Positions 52,411 to 62,145 of a DNA stretch of 64,000 nucleotides are shown here, piece by piece (positions within the stretch are counted from its first letter, which is position 1; each line of letters opens with the position of its first letter). The notes below the pieces were generated by a model. That model worked only from the letters and a program-made list of their open reading frames with translations. It did not search any database and was not told the origin of the DNA. The translations under genes and the position numbers were made by a program. The stretch covers positions 1-64,000 of the forward strand of contig QZJG01000030.1 of the NCBI GenBank assembly GCA_003599275.1. Reading direction: 5' to 3'. This DNA is from Nitrospiraceae bacterium (GTDB lineage: Bacteria > Nitrospirota > Thermodesulfovibrionia > UBA6902).

Positions 52411-53102
52411 AAATCTCCGTCCACATAATATCCGATACCCCTTCTCGTCTTGATATATGCAGGATTTGAGGGGTCATCCTCTATCTGTGCCCTGAGCCGT
52501 CTGATGTGCACGTCAACGGTACGCGGCTCTACAAATGCCTCATCCTTCCATACCGCGTTCAGAAGCATGTCCCTGTCAAACACCCTCCCTTTTTTCCGGA
52601 CGAGATAGAGGAGGAGTTTAAATTCGGTCGCGCTGAGTTTTACGGGCCTGCCTTTTTTCAGCACCGTATAGGTCCCGGCATTAATTTCAAGGTCTCCGAT
52701 TTTTAATACCGCGTCTGCAGGCGTCTCCTCACGGCCGCGTCTCAGGACGGCCTTGACGCGGGCAACCAGCTCACGGGGACTGAAAGGCTTGGTAATATAA
52801 TCATCCGCTCCCATTTCAAGGCCGAGGACCCTGTCGATCTCTTCCCCTTTTGCGGTGAGCATGATGATGGGAAGCGAAGCGCTTTGAGGGTTGTTCCTTA
52901 TGGCCCTGCAAAGCTCCATGCCGGACATGCCCGGAAGCATCAGGTCGAGGACAAGCAGACTGAGTTTCTCCTTCCGGATCAGTGTAAGGGCGCCCTCACC
53001 GTCGACAGAGGTGGACACATCAAAGCCTTCTTTTTTAAGGTTGTACGCCACAAGATCAGCGATGTCTTTTTCATCTTCAACGACCAGTATCTTTGTCTTC
53101 AT
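52407..53102 (-). CDS. phoB: Phosphate regulon response regulator PhoB
   Basis: 231 residues: receiver domain with acidic pair Glu9/Asp10 and phospho-acceptor Asp53 in LVLDLMLPGMSG, switch LTAKGEE, then an OmpR/PhoB winged helix (LSATEFKLLLYLVRKKGRVFDRD, VDVHIRRLRAQIEDDP). The frame is open to 53390 but that part runs through a dispersed repeat. ATG 53102, which begins MKTKILVVEDE, is the real start. It is translationally coupled to phoR (ATGA overlap). Confidence 0.96.
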   Translation of the reverse strand: MKTKILVVEDEKDIADLVAYNLKKEGFDVSTSVDGEGALTLIRKEKLSLLVLDLMLPGMSGMELCRAIRNNPQSASLPIIMLTAKGEEIDRVLGLEMGADDYITKPFSPRELVARVKAVLRRGREETPADAVLKIGDLEINAGTYTVLKKGRPVKLSATEFKLLLYLVRKKGRVFDRDMLLNAVWKDEAFVEPRTVDVHIRRLRAQIEDDPSNPAYIKTRRGIGYYVDGDL

Positions 53103-53241
53103 GATTTTCTCGCGGGGCTGCGTACATTTTAACACAATCCGGCGCCTTCCCCTGCAAAGGGAGAGGGAAAAAAGGAAACCCGCAGTAGAGACTGCGGTGC
53201 ATTGAAAATCTAACAGGCTGCTGAAAAAGTCGGTTTTCAGT

Positions 53242-53384
53242 GTCATTGCGAGGAACGTTAGTGACGAAGCAATCTCAACCATATTGATTAATATAGAAGC
53301 GGATTGCTTCACGGAGTTTACCCGGAACGTAAAGACGAGATTCTTCGCTTCGCTCAGAATGACCCGCGAAGGGTCCGCAATGAC
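53242..53384. repeat. GTCATTGCGAG inverted-repeat element upstream of phoB
   Basis: 143 bases bounded by GTCATTGCGAGG and a CCGCAATGAC end, with internal GAAGCAATCTC and GATTGCTTC. It fills most of the 306-base gap between phoB and the chemoreceptor gene; the rest of the gap shows nothing else. Related copies: 59872-59954 and 62752-62885. Confidence 0.75.
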
Positions 53385-53408
53385 AGCCAAAATACTTTTT
53401 CGCCGGAA

Positions 53409-54920
53409 CTATCCTACATGAAACGCCGATATCCGGGCCTGCAGTTTCCCTGCTACCTCCGTAAGCTCCGATACAAATCTGATTGTTTCTTCCGACGAAT
53501 CATGTGTATTTTTTGCTATCTCCGAAACGTGCTGTATATTTGTGGCTATCTCATCAGACGCGGAAGACTGCTCCTCAACAGCCGTGGCAATCTGTGTTAT
53601 CAGGTCGTTGACCTTGGTCACGTTTGACATAACTCCATCAAAAGATTGATTGACGTTACTCATCGAAACCACTGTCTGCTCCGAACTTCTTTGTATGTCC
53701 TCTATTATCGATTTTATCTCCGCACTTGCCTTTGTGGTCCTCTCGGCAAGCTTCCTTACCTCTTCCGCCACTACTGCAAAACCTTTCCCGTGCTCTCCTG
53801 CGTTGGCGGCCTCTATAGCTGCGTTTACTGCAAGCAGGTCCGTCTTGTTGGCTATATCGTTTATGAAGCTTATGACCTCTCCAATTTTCGCGCTCTTTTC
53901 GCTCTGCTCAAAAATAGCATTTGTTGTCTGGGTAATGATCCCCCTGCTTTCATTCACTATCGTGTTGGCCTCCCTTGAAAATGCGCTTGCGTTAGCTGCC
54001 GATCTCGCTATCTCGGATATGGTAGCGGTCATTTCTTCCGCAGCCGCAGCCACTGCCATGGCCTGTGATACCTGTTCCCCAACTTCTTTGCCGGTCTGTC
54101 CGCTTTTGGCGGAGAGCGATAATCCGATAGCGGAAAGTTCTGCTACTGCATTGGCCACTTGTTTAATTATATCCTTTACCCCCTGGCACGCCTTGCTTAC
54201 TCCTGATGAGAGTGTCCCTATCTCGTCATTGCCGGTACAATCAATTTCCACTGTAAAGTCCCCTGTTGATATCTTTTCCATCTTCTCTGTCAGATGATAA
54301 ATGGGTTTGAGTCTGTTATTTAAGATCAGAACTACAAGCCCCACCGCAATTAACATTCCCAAAATTCCAATTCCTGAATAGAGTCTTCCAGCAGCGCTGA
54401 TTTTATTCAGGGACTCTGTTATCGGCACTTTTATGCTTATTGCGCCAAGGACAGTCCCTTCACTCACATTATGGCAGCCGAGACAGTTTTTACCCATATA
54501 ATTCGACTTTGCCACATAAGGAAATATCCCGCGAATATATTCCCCTTCAACTACAATCTGCTCCCTGGCCTTCTCTATAGTCTCTCTTTCAGCAGCGTCT
54601 CTTGAATATTCTTCAGAAGCTCCCCTGCCGAAGTCTTTATCAAGGGCATTAGACCTTATGACCCTTACGTCCGCTATGTGGGACATCTGTTCAAGGAATG
54701 CCCCCTTGCTTGTCTTAAAGTCTCCGGAAACCATCATTGTTGTCAAGGCATTCAATACCGTGTCCCTATAGCCTTTGAATGTCGTACTTTTTACCTCGTC
54801 AATCACAATATTCTTTGTCTTGCCCGTTGTTATTATGACGGTAATTATGACGCCGATAAATACCGCGACAATCAAAGGGATTGCAACTTTCCACTTCAGG
54901 GACAGGTTATTCATATTCAT
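53409..54920 (-). CDS. Methyl-accepting chemotaxis protein with c-type haem sensor motif
   Basis: 503 residues. Membrane helices about 12-31 and 185-205 enclose a periplasmic sensor domain containing a haem-attachment motif CLGCH (Cys146, Cys149, His150). HAMP ([14 protein letters not shown]) and the signalling hairpin follow, with the tip [20 protein letters not shown]. No obvious C-terminal pentapeptide. Haem-binding receptors of this layout in Geobacter-type bacteria sense redox state or gases, so a similar role is inferred. It directly precedes cheA in coordinates and is transcribed after it. Confidence 0.9.
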   Translation of the reverse strand: MNMNNLSLKWKVAIPLIVAVFIGVIITVIITTGKTKNIVIDEVKSTTFKGYRDTVLNALTTMMVSGDFKTSKGAFLEQMSHIADVRVIRSNALDKDFGRGASEEYSRDAAERETIEKAREQIVVEGEYIRGIFPYVAKSNYMGKNCLGCHNVSEGTVLGAISIKVPITESLNKISAAGRLYSGIGILGMLIAVGLVVLILNNRLKPIYHLTEKMEKISTGDFTVEIDCTGNDEIGTLSSGVSKACQGVKDIIKQVANAVAELSAIGLSLSAKSGQTGKEVGEQVSQAMAVAAAAEEMTATISEIARSAANASAFSREANTIVNESRGIITQTTNAIFEQSEKSAKIGEVISFINDIANKTDLLAVNAAIEAANAGEHGKGFAVVAEEVRKLAERTTKASAEIKSIIEDIQRSSEQTVVSMSNVNQSFDGVMSNVTKVNDLITQIATAVEEQSSASDEIATNIQHVSEIAKNTHDSSEETIRFVSELTEVAGKLQARISAFHVG

Positions 54921-54941
54921 TTAAAATACCTCCGTTAACAT

Positions 54942-57224
54942 TTAACGTGCATTACCACACATTATTGAACTTGTTTCCGTTATCATTTCCTTTACATCTA
55001 ATAAAAACGTAATCCTGCCATTAAATATGGCAGAGCCTGTTGTTCCTCGTAAGATATTCTCATCCCTGTTGATCAAAGCCTCTTCCATCCTGTTTATTCC
55101 AAGCAGGCGTCCGACGAGAAGTCCTGCCTCTCTGCCGTTATCAGTCAGTATCACCATATAATATTGCTCAAACTCATTTTGGGCAGGGATGCCTGTTATA
55201 GACGGGATGGTGATCAGGGGGGTTATCCTGCCCCTGTATTTCACCATCGGCCTTCCGCCGATCTCCTCAATATCCGTTTTCTGTATGATCTCAATCTCTT
55301 TAATCTTTCTTGCAGGAATGGCATATTGTTCATTGTCCAGATTGTCCACTAAAACGACGTTTATTGTGTTTGTCTCAACTTGTTTTGCTTCCTTCCGGCC
55401 TGCGCCTTCGGCATCCATCTGCCTCTCTGCCGCCTTTGACATCTTCATTAAAGCATCCACGTCAAGGATAAAGGTAATAGAGCCGTCTCCAAGGATGGTC
55501 GCGCCTGACAGGGCCTGCGGCTCGGCTATGCCCTCAAGACAGTTGAGCGGCTTGATAACCACCTCTTCCTGTCCCGATGTCCTGTCCACTACCAGACCCA
55601 TCCTGAGCGTCCCGTGTTTTAAAACGACGATGGTGACCTCGGCATCATTGTCATATTTGTAAGAAAGGTCAAATAACTCGGACAATAAAACAAGCGGCAT
55701 CAACTCGTCCCTCATCCTGAATATCCGGCTGCCCCTCAGCATTTCCATATCGCCGTATCTTATCCTGTGAGTTTCAAGGACATTCGACAGCGGCACAGTG
55801 TACCTTTGATCGGATATGCTCACTATAAGGGTATCGAGAATGGCCAGCGTCAGGGGGATCTTCATCTTTATTTCAGTGCCTGCGCCAAGCACTGAATCCA
55901 TTACAATCTGGCCTCTTAATTTGTCGATATTGGTCTTAACAACGTCCATGCCGACTCCCCTGCCGGACGTCTCGGAAACCGTTTTTGCGGTTGAAAAACC
56001 GGGGGCGAAAATAAAATCGAATAACGCCTGTTTTGACAGTTTATTCGCCTCTGCTTCGGTGACCATCTTCTTTTCGACAGCCTTTCTCTTGACTGCTTCA
56101 ATATCGATCCCCCGGCCGTCGTCTTTTATGCTGATAACGACATAGTTGCCCTCATAGTATGCCTTCAGGTCAATCCGCCCCATCCTTTGTTTGCCGATTT
56201 TTTCCCTTTCATCCGGAGGTTCAATCCCGTGGTCAGCCGAATTTCTGATTAGATGAGTGAGCGGATCTCCTATGCCTTCAACAATATTTTTATCAATCTC
56301 CGTATCGTCGCCGGCAACAAACAGCTCTATCTCTTTATTCATTTTTTTTGCGATGTCCCTGACGATCCGGCGGAATTTATTGAACACCGTCGAGACAGGC
56401 ATCATCCGGGTCTTCATAACAGCCAATTGTATTTCCGTTGTCAGATGGTTAATGTAGCCGCCGGCCTCGGTCAAATCAAAATTTATTGTCTCATCGTCGG
56501 GATACTTTCTTGAAAGGATCCTGTGAAGCTGCAGGTTCCGGTTGCGCGAAAGGACAAGCTCTCCTACAAGGTTAAACAGGGCGTCCAATTTCTCCACGTT
56601 TATCCTTATCGACCGTATATCTTCCTTTTGGGGTTGTGTATCCGGGGCTGTTGTTTGAGATTTGGGCGCTGCCGGGAGGATGGCTGCCGGGGCATCGTTT
56701 TGCGGACAGACTTCCGCTGTTGCATTTTTAGCGGCTGCAGGCGCCTGTTTTTCTGTTCCCGGATCCACCTCTTTTGCCGCCGGTCCACTGTCTTCCCTGA
56801 TCAGGTCTTCAAGCCTCGCAGTGATATCGTCCGTGTTTATGGTTGAGTCCGTTTTATTTTCTTCAATGTCCTTCAGAATCAGTTTGATTACATCGACGGC
56901 ATTTAATAATGTGTCCATTATGCGGGAGGAAAGCGTCAACTCGAATTTTCTGAGTTTGTTAAGCACGTCCTCTGTCTTGTGTGAAGTGCGCTCCAGGTTC
57001 TTGAGCCCCATAAACGAGGAAGCGCCCTTCATGGAATGGAATACCCGGAAGATATTATTAAGCAGCTCGGTATTCCCGGGTTCTTTTTCAAGGGTTATAA
57101 AATCGAGTTCAAGGCGCTGGAGCCCCTCGTTTGCCTCGGCCAAAAATTCCTTCAGGATGTCGTCCATCATCATGTCGGCCGATAATTCGCCGACTGCAGC
57201 ATTTTGTACTGTTTCTTCCGCCAT
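54942..57224 (-). CDS. cheA: Chemotaxis histidine kinase CheA with an extra C-terminal CheW domain
   Basis: 760 residues. Hpt domain with phospho-acceptor His63 in FHSMKGASSF; Ala/Pro/Gln-rich linker (about 150-205) in place of a clear P2; dimerisation helices; ATPase with LTHLIRNSADHGIE, DDGRGID and GRGVGMDVVKTNI; first regulatory CheW-like domain (LAILDTLIVSISDQRYTVPL); then a second CheW domain (about 615-755: VVLVDNLDNEQYAIPARKIKEIE). It has no attached receiver. Start has no overlap with the CheW-PilZ gene (four-base gap). Confidence 0.92.
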   Translation of the reverse strand: MAEETVQNAAVGELSADMMMDDILKEFLAEANEGLQRLELDFITLEKEPGNTELLNNIFRVFHSMKGASSFMGLKNLERTSHKTEDVLNKLRKFELTLSSRIMDTLLNAVDVIKLILKDIEENKTDSTINTDDITARLEDLIREDSGPAAKEVDPGTEKQAPAAAKNATAEVCPQNDAPAAILPAAPKSQTTAPDTQPQKEDIRSIRINVEKLDALFNLVGELVLSRNRNLQLHRILSRKYPDDETINFDLTEAGGYINHLTTEIQLAVMKTRMMPVSTVFNKFRRIVRDIAKKMNKEIELFVAGDDTEIDKNIVEGIGDPLTHLIRNSADHGIEPPDEREKIGKQRMGRIDLKAYYEGNYVVISIKDDGRGIDIEAVKRKAVEKKMVTEAEANKLSKQALFDFIFAPGFSTAKTVSETSGRGVGMDVVKTNIDKLRGQIVMDSVLGAGTEIKMKIPLTLAILDTLIVSISDQRYTVPLSNVLETHRIRYGDMEMLRGSRIFRMRDELMPLVLLSELFDLSYKYDNDAEVTIVVLKHGTLRMGLVVDRTSGQEEVVIKPLNCLEGIAEPQALSGATILGDGSITFILDVDALMKMSKAAERQMDAEGAGRKEAKQVETNTINVVLVDNLDNEQYAIPARKIKEIEIIQKTDIEEIGGRPMVKYRGRITPLITIPSITGIPAQNEFEQYYMVILTDNGREAGLLVGRLLGINRMEEALINRDENILRGTTGSAIFNGRITFLLDVKEMITETSSIMCGNAR

Positions 57225-57228
57225 CTAT

Positions 57229-57975
57229 TTATCCCTTGATCAGATTAATTATCTTGCCCTCAATTACTTCCGGAGGCTCTTTAAACTTGACACATGCGTG
57301 GTTGCCCGACTTGTCCTGCCCGCTTATGGTGCAGACGACCATCCCTTCCAGATGTATATCGTCCTTGAGGACCTTGATCTCAGTCCCCATGTTTATGCGG
57401 TCTTCGACCTGCAGTTTGCATCCTCCGAGGGATATATCCAGTATCCTGCACGGCTTCCGGCCGGATTCCACACCATCGCTGAAAACTGAAAAAAGGGCCA
57501 GCATGTCCGCAGCCTTTCTTGTATGCTTTCTTTTTTCATGAAGCTGCCCGGATATTCCCTCGATATTTATCACGCCTTCAGGGTCTATGTGGACGAGGAG
57601 TCTGTTCTCAAGGCGTTTTACTCCAACTATATATTTTGCTTCTGTCTTGGATATGGTAGACGGGGGTTTTTCAAGCTCGTCATCGTTGATGTCCATGATC
57701 GTGCCTATGGAGTCGACGAGTATCCCCATTATGCGGTTTTTTATCGAAAGAATGATGACATTGTATCCCTGATCGGCCCTGTCCCTGATTTTGAAGGCAA
57801 CAGCTAAATCTATTACAGGGACCAGGTTTCCCCTGAGATTTACAAGCCCCTTCAACCATGAAGGGGAATCAGGCACCCAGGTGTTCTTAAGCTCTGAAAA
57901 AGGTTTTATCTCCTTCAGGCAGCTAATGTTCATGCTGAAGTGTTCAGCGCCTATTCTGAATGTTAAGGCTTTCAT
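57229..57975 (-). CDS. CheW - PilZ fusion protein
   Basis: 248 residues. Residues 1-140 are a CheW domain (FRIGAEHFSMNISCLKEI, WLKGLVNLRGNLVPVIDL, IILSIKNRIMGILVDSI). Residues 145-248 are a PilZ domain with RxxxR (Arg149, Arg153) and DxSxxG (Asp180, Ser182, Gly185), both needed for c-di-GMP binding. It could couple receptors to CheA in a c-di-GMP-dependent way. Between cheR and cheA on the same strand. Confidence 0.85.
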   Translation of the reverse strand: MKALTFRIGAEHFSMNISCLKEIKPFSELKNTWVPDSPSWLKGLVNLRGNLVPVIDLAVAFKIRDRADQGYNVIILSIKNRIMGILVDSIGTIMDINDDELEKPPSTISKTEAKYIVGVKRLENRLLVHIDPEGVINIEGISGQLHEKRKHTRKAADMLALFSVFSDGVESGRKPCRILDISLGGCKLQVEDRINMGTEIKVLKDDIHLEGMVVCTISGQDKSGNHACVKFKEPPEVIEGKIINLIKG

Positions 57976-58116
57976 CCGGCATCTCTCCTGAAAGACAATT
58001 CAATAGCGCCATTAATTCCCTGTCTTGCTAATCTCTTATCGGCAAGGGAAAAGGAAACTTAAGCGGGTATGACAGCATGGGACCATTGAATCTAAAAACG
58101 GCGTCCTGATAAAACT

Positions 58117-58956
58117 CTATTTCCTGTACCCTACCGCATTTACGAAATGGACCAGCTTAAAGTCGTTATCAAAACCAAATAGCGTCTCTGAATGTCCCAG
58201 AAACATATGACCGCCGGGTTTAAGGTTTTCATAACAAGTCTTTAATACCTTCTTTTTTGACTCAGCATCAAAATATATCAGTACATTGCGGATTAACAGA
58301 AGATCAAGTTTATTGAATTTTTTAGAGCCTTCAGTGTCCATAAGATTGCATTTCCCGGGGATTACCATTGCCTTAATATCGTCCCGTATTTCATACCTGT
58401 CACTGTCGAGCTGTCTGAAATATCTCTGCCTTATGTCAGGGGCCGCGTTCCTCATCGAATAACTGCTGTATATGCCTGTCCTGCATGCCTTGAGAACATC
58501 ATCATTTATATCAGTAGCAAAAATCCTGACGGACCATTTGCTTAATTCTCCCTTAAGCTGTTCGGCAAGCATAATGGCAATGGTGTAAGCCTCTTCGCCT
58601 GAAGAAGCCGCGGCGCTCCATATCCGCACCTGTCCGAAACCAAGCGCCCTGTTGGTTTTTATTATTTCCGGGATGACGTTCTTTTCAATTGTTGCAATGA
58701 AGCTCCGGTCACGGAAGAAACTGGTCTCGTTGACGGTTATTGTGTTGAAGAGGGTATTTAATTCCACGCTGCCGGGACTGCCGAGATATTTTATATAGCA
58801 GGGAATATTGCCGCAGCCTGTCTTATCCAGTCGTTCCCTGATCTTCATTTCAAGCTGGAAACGGTTTCTCCCGGTGAAAAGTATGCCGCTTTTTTTATAA
58901 ATATATTCTCTCAGGGAGTTGAATTCATCATCGGGAAGCTTATAACCGTCAGCCAT
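58117..58956 (-). CDS. cheR: Chemotaxis protein methyltransferase CheR
   Basis: 279 residues. N-terminal helical domain then the SAM-binding domain: ITVNETSFFRD, IWSAAASSGEEAYTIAIML, RIFATDINDDVLKACRTGIYS and LLIRNVLIYFD. It methylates receptor glutamates, setting adaptation of the haem MCP and others. Its start overlaps the end of the HDOD gene by eight bases. cheB is not in the window. Confidence 0.95.
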   Translation of the reverse strand: MADGYKLPDDEFNSLREYIYKKSGILFTGRNRFQLEMKIRERLDKTGCGNIPCYIKYLGSPGSVELNTLFNTITVNETSFFRDRSFIATIEKNVIPEIIKTNRALGFGQVRIWSAAASSGEEAYTIAIMLAEQLKGELSKWSVRIFATDINDDVLKACRTGIYSSYSMRNAAPDIRQRYFRQLDSDRYEIRDDIKAMVIPGKCNLMDTEGSKKFNKLDLLLIRNVLIYFDAESKKKVLKTCYENLKPGGHMFLGHSETLFGFDNDFKLVHFVNAVGYRK

Positions 58957-59830
58957 TTATAATCTTCTCCAGCTCTGATATCTCACTGTCCGCCCTGTCG
59001 AGGTCCATTACAAACCCTGCCAGATCGATGTCTTTGACATGAGGATTTCCATCCCTGACAATAGCAAATGCTTCGGTCTCATTTATAATGGTCCCCCGCA
59101 TATCCCCGCCGAAGCCGAAACCCCTGAGTCTTGCTATCTGGTCCGCCAGAGAAACAACCGCGACCAATTCTCTGTGCTCTTCTGATGCATCCCTTACGGA
59201 ATGGTGATATGCGGCGGTTTCGATAAACATCCGGGGCAGTTTCCATTTTTCAAGAAGCCAACTGCCGATACTGCTATGTGACTCACCGATAATCTTATTC
59301 TCCGCTTCACCAATAGACACATTGTTATCATAGGTCAGCCTGACTACTTCGGAATATACATCGTGATCGGACCTGTCTATTATGATTTTGCCAATGTCAT
59401 GAATCAGTCCGGCAAGATAAAGGTCCTCCCGGACTCCGATGCTGAATTCCCTGCAGAATATCTTTGCAATTATCCCCGTGGCGATTGAATGTCTCCAGAA
59501 CATCTTCAGGTCTATTGTTTTCATTCCGGCTGGAGGTTTCAGGGCAGGGCCTATGCTGCAAAACATGCAGAGCGACGCCAGCTCTTTAAGACCGATAAGA
59601 TTTACTGCCTGCTGAAGGGACGAGACCTTATATGGAAGTCCATAGAAAGCCGAATTGGCTATCCTCAGGATGTTTACGCTCAAAGAGGGGTCTTTTTCAA
59701 TAAGATCGCTTATCTCCCGCACGTCGCAGTTCCCGGCGTTAAGTAATTTGATGAGGTCGTTCATTACGCCGGGGATAGGCGGCAGGTATTCGATAAGACT
59801 TTGTATTTTGTCTTTAAAATTTTCAAGCAT
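58949..59830 (-). CDS. HDOD-domain signalling protein
   Basis: 293 residues. HDOD pattern: YLPPIPGVMNDLIKLLN, LIEKDPSLSVNILRIANSAFYG and VSSLQQAVNLIGLKEL. The HD-like site HDIGK is retained, then SHSSIGSWLLEKWKLP. Proteins of this type work as regulators of signalling or stress. First gene of the chemotaxis run. Confidence 0.88.
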   Translation of the reverse strand: MLENFKDKIQSLIEYLPPIPGVMNDLIKLLNAGNCDVREISDLIEKDPSLSVNILRIANSAFYGLPYKVSSLQQAVNLIGLKELASLCMFCSIGPALKPPAGMKTIDLKMFWRHSIATGIIAKIFCREFSIGVREDLYLAGLIHDIGKIIIDRSDHDVYSEVVRLTYDNNVSIGEAENKIIGESHSSIGSWLLEKWKLPRMFIETAAYHHSVRDASEEHRELVAVVSLADQIARLRGFGFGGDMRGTIINETEAFAIVRDGNPHVKDIDLAGFVMDLDRADSEISELEKIING

Positions 59831-59871
59831 TGGGTCTGTATTAATACAAACGCAGTTACTAACGTTACATC

Positions 59872-59954
59872 GTCATTGCGAGCGACCAACGGGAGCGTGG
59901 CAATCTCTCTTTTAAACTACAAGATTGCTTCGGCGCTTCGCTTCTCGCAATGAC
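59872..59954. repeat. GTCATTGCGAG / CTCGCAATGAC inverted-repeat element
   Basis: 83 bases, perfect 11-bp terminal inverted repeats, internal GGCAATCTC and GATTGCTTC. MITE-like, between typA and the HDOD gene. Confidence 0.85.
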
Positions 59955-60009
59955 ACTGAATTTAATGAGTTTGTATTTAAGAACGGCATTCCCGGAGGTT
60001 ATCTTAAGA

Positions 60010-61818
60010 CTATCCCTTTGCCTTCGGCCTCTTATTAGCATCGAGAATCCTTTTCCTGAGCCGTATTGACTGGGGCGTTACTTCAACAAGCTCATCTTCT
60101 TTGATGAATTCTATTGCCTGTTCAAGATTTAACAGCTTCGGCGGTATCAGCATCAGCGCTTCATCGGAGCCTGAGGCGCGCATGTTGGTCTGCTTCTTTT
60201 CTTTTATGACATTGACGTCCAGGTCGCTTTCCCTTGAATTTTCGCCGATGATCATCCCTTCATAAACTTGCGTATTTTCTCTTATTAATAATGTCCCTCT
60301 CGGCTGCAGGTGAAAGAGCGCATAGGTGGTTGATTTGCCGGGCCTGTCGGCAACAAGCACGCCGGTCTGACGCTTTGAAAGATGACCGTGCCACGGCTCA
60401 TACCCGTCGAACAAATGATTGAGAAGTCCCGTGCCTCTTGTGTCGGTAAGGAACTGGGACCTGAAACCGATCAACCCCCTTGAAGGTATCCTGAATTCAA
60501 GCCTCACCCTGCCGTTACCGTTGTTCTGCATCTTCTGCATCCGGCCCTTTCTCATTCCGACCTGCTGTGTCACCACACCGACAAAATCCTCGGGCACGTC
60601 AATGACGAGCAATTCCATCGGCTCATTGACAACGCCGTTTATCTCTTTTGTTATCGTCTCGGGCATTGAAACGGAAAGCTCGTATCCCTCGCGCCTCATC
60701 ATTTCAATGAGGATGGCAAGCTGCAATTCCCCGCGCCCCATTACATTAAACGAATCCGATGCGCCCTCAAAATCTACCCTGATTGAGACGTTGTAGAGGA
60801 GCTCCTTTTCAAGTCTCTCTCTCAGGTTCCTTGAGGTCACGTACTTGCCTTCCTTGCCTGCAAAAGGCGAGTTGTTAATGGAAAACACTATTGAAATAGT
60901 CGGCTCATCGACCTTTATCCTCGGCAGGGGTTTCGGGTTCTCCACGTCGGTAATCGTATCGCCGATGTTTATACCTTCAATGCCTGCAAGCGCCACAATA
61001 TCACCGGCAGACACTTCCCTTACATCGATACGCTCGAGTCCCTGGAATGTAAATATGGTTGTGATCTTTCGCTTTAACGCCTCCCCGCTGCTGTTTATCA
61101 TGGCCACGGTATCGCCTATTTTTACTGTGCCCGAAAAGATCCTGCCGATAGCGAGGCGGCCCACATAATCGTTGTAATCAATGTTTGTGACAAGGTATTG
61201 AAGAACTCCATTGCCGTCGCCGTCCGGCGCAGGGACTGTTTTCAAAATAACGTCAAACAAAGGCACCAGGTCTTCGGAGCCGTCATTCATGTCGAGTTTG
61301 GCAATTCCCACTTTTGCATTTGTAAAGACAATGGGGAATTCGAGCTGCTCTTCAGTTGCGTCAAGGTCAATGAACAGGTCGTACACTTCATTCAGCACTT
61401 CCTGGATCCTTGCGTCAGGCCTGTCGATCTTGTTTATCACGAGGATCGGAGGCAGGTTGAGCTCAAGGGCCTTTCTCAGAACAAACCTTGTCTGGGGCAG
61501 CGGACCTTCCGAAGAATCGACAAGCAGCAGCACCCCGTCCACCATCTTCATTATCCTCTCGACTTCGCCGCCGAAATCCGCATGGCCGGGCGTATCTAAA
61601 ATATTTATCTTTACCCCGTTGTATTCAACGGCGGTATTTTTTGCCATGATGGTGATCCCTTTTTCCCTCTCGAGATCGTTACTGTCCATGACCCTTTCCT
61701 GCACTTTTTCATTGGCGCGGTAGATGCCGGCCTGCTTCAGCATGCAGTCCACAAGGGTTGTCTTGCCGTGGTCAACATGGGCAATGATAGCGATGTTCCT
61801 TATATCTTCACGTTTCAT
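60010..61818 (-). CDS. typA: Translational GTPase TypA/BipA
   Basis: 602 residues from ATG 61818. G domain: [33 protein letters not shown] and NKIDRPDAR. Domains II, III and V and the TypA-specific C-terminal part ([15 protein letters not shown]-type [46 protein letters not shown]) follow. It acts on the ribosome in stress and assembly. The frame is open 30 bases further up, but the start at KREDIRN with AGAGGTC upstream fits the family. Confidence 0.96.
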   Translation of the reverse strand: MKREDIRNIAIIAHVDHGKTTLVDCMLKQAGIYRANEKVQERVMDSNDLEREKGITIMAKNTAVEYNGVKINILDTPGHADFGGEVERIMKMVDGVLLLVDSSEGPLPQTRFVLRKALELNLPPILVINKIDRPDARIQEVLNEVYDLFIDLDATEEQLEFPIVFTNAKVGIAKLDMNDGSEDLVPLFDVILKTVPAPDGDGNGVLQYLVTNIDYNDYVGRLAIGRIFSGTVKIGDTVAMINSSGEALKRKITTIFTFQGLERIDVREVSAGDIVALAGIEGINIGDTITDVENPKPLPRIKVDEPTISIVFSINNSPFAGKEGKYVTSRNLRERLEKELLYNVSIRVDFEGASDSFNVMGRGELQLAILIEMMRREGYELSVSMPETITKEINGVVNEPMELLVIDVPEDFVGVVTQQVGMRKGRMQKMQNNGNGRVRLEFRIPSRGLIGFRSQFLTDTRGTGLLNHLFDGYEPWHGHLSKRQTGVLVADRPGKSTTYALFHLQPRGTLLIRENTQVYEGMIIGENSRESDLDVNVIKEKKQTNMRASGSDEALMLIPPKLLNLEQAIEFIKEDELVEVTPQSIRLRKRILDANKRPKAKG

Positions 61819-61831
61819 AAGACCTCTTTTT

Positions 61832-61990
61832 TTAACCACAGAGAGCACAGAGGAAAGGAAAGATTCCGGACAAGTTCGCTACGAATCTCTGACCGAAGTG
61901 CCTGCACTTTGTGTCATTCCCGCTTGTCGGGAATCCTTCTTTTTTCAAGAACAGAAACTCCATATAAACCTTAGTGTCCTCTGTGGTTAA
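61832..61990. repeat. MITE-like element with TTAACCACAGAG ends and a nested second repeat
   Basis: 159 bases. Left end TTAACCACAGAGAGCACAGAGG pairs imperfectly with the right end CCTCTGTGGTTAA. Inside lies a copy of the GTCATTCCCG/ GACAAGTTCG element seen at 43761-43865, so one repeat appears inserted in another. It occupies the gap upstream of typA. The remaining bases 61991-62145 show no gene or clear signal. Confidence 0.75.
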
Positions 61991-62145
61991 TTTCAAATGT
62001 ATTCCGCCGTCAGACAATCCTCTCCTGCCTTGTTAATTATCAGGGAAACTGCAACAGGAAGTTTCACAGCTAAAGGCGGTGATCTGATTATAAACTATTC
62101 ACACTCTTTAATACCAGAGCTGTGGTCCACAGGCACAGTCAAGAT

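Noticed and set aside
52407-53390. Extended phoB reading frame with a 96-residue N-terminal addition
   Set aside because: The extra codons run through the dispersed GTCATTGCGAG repeat and are unlike any PhoB. The receiver domain begins at ATG 53102.
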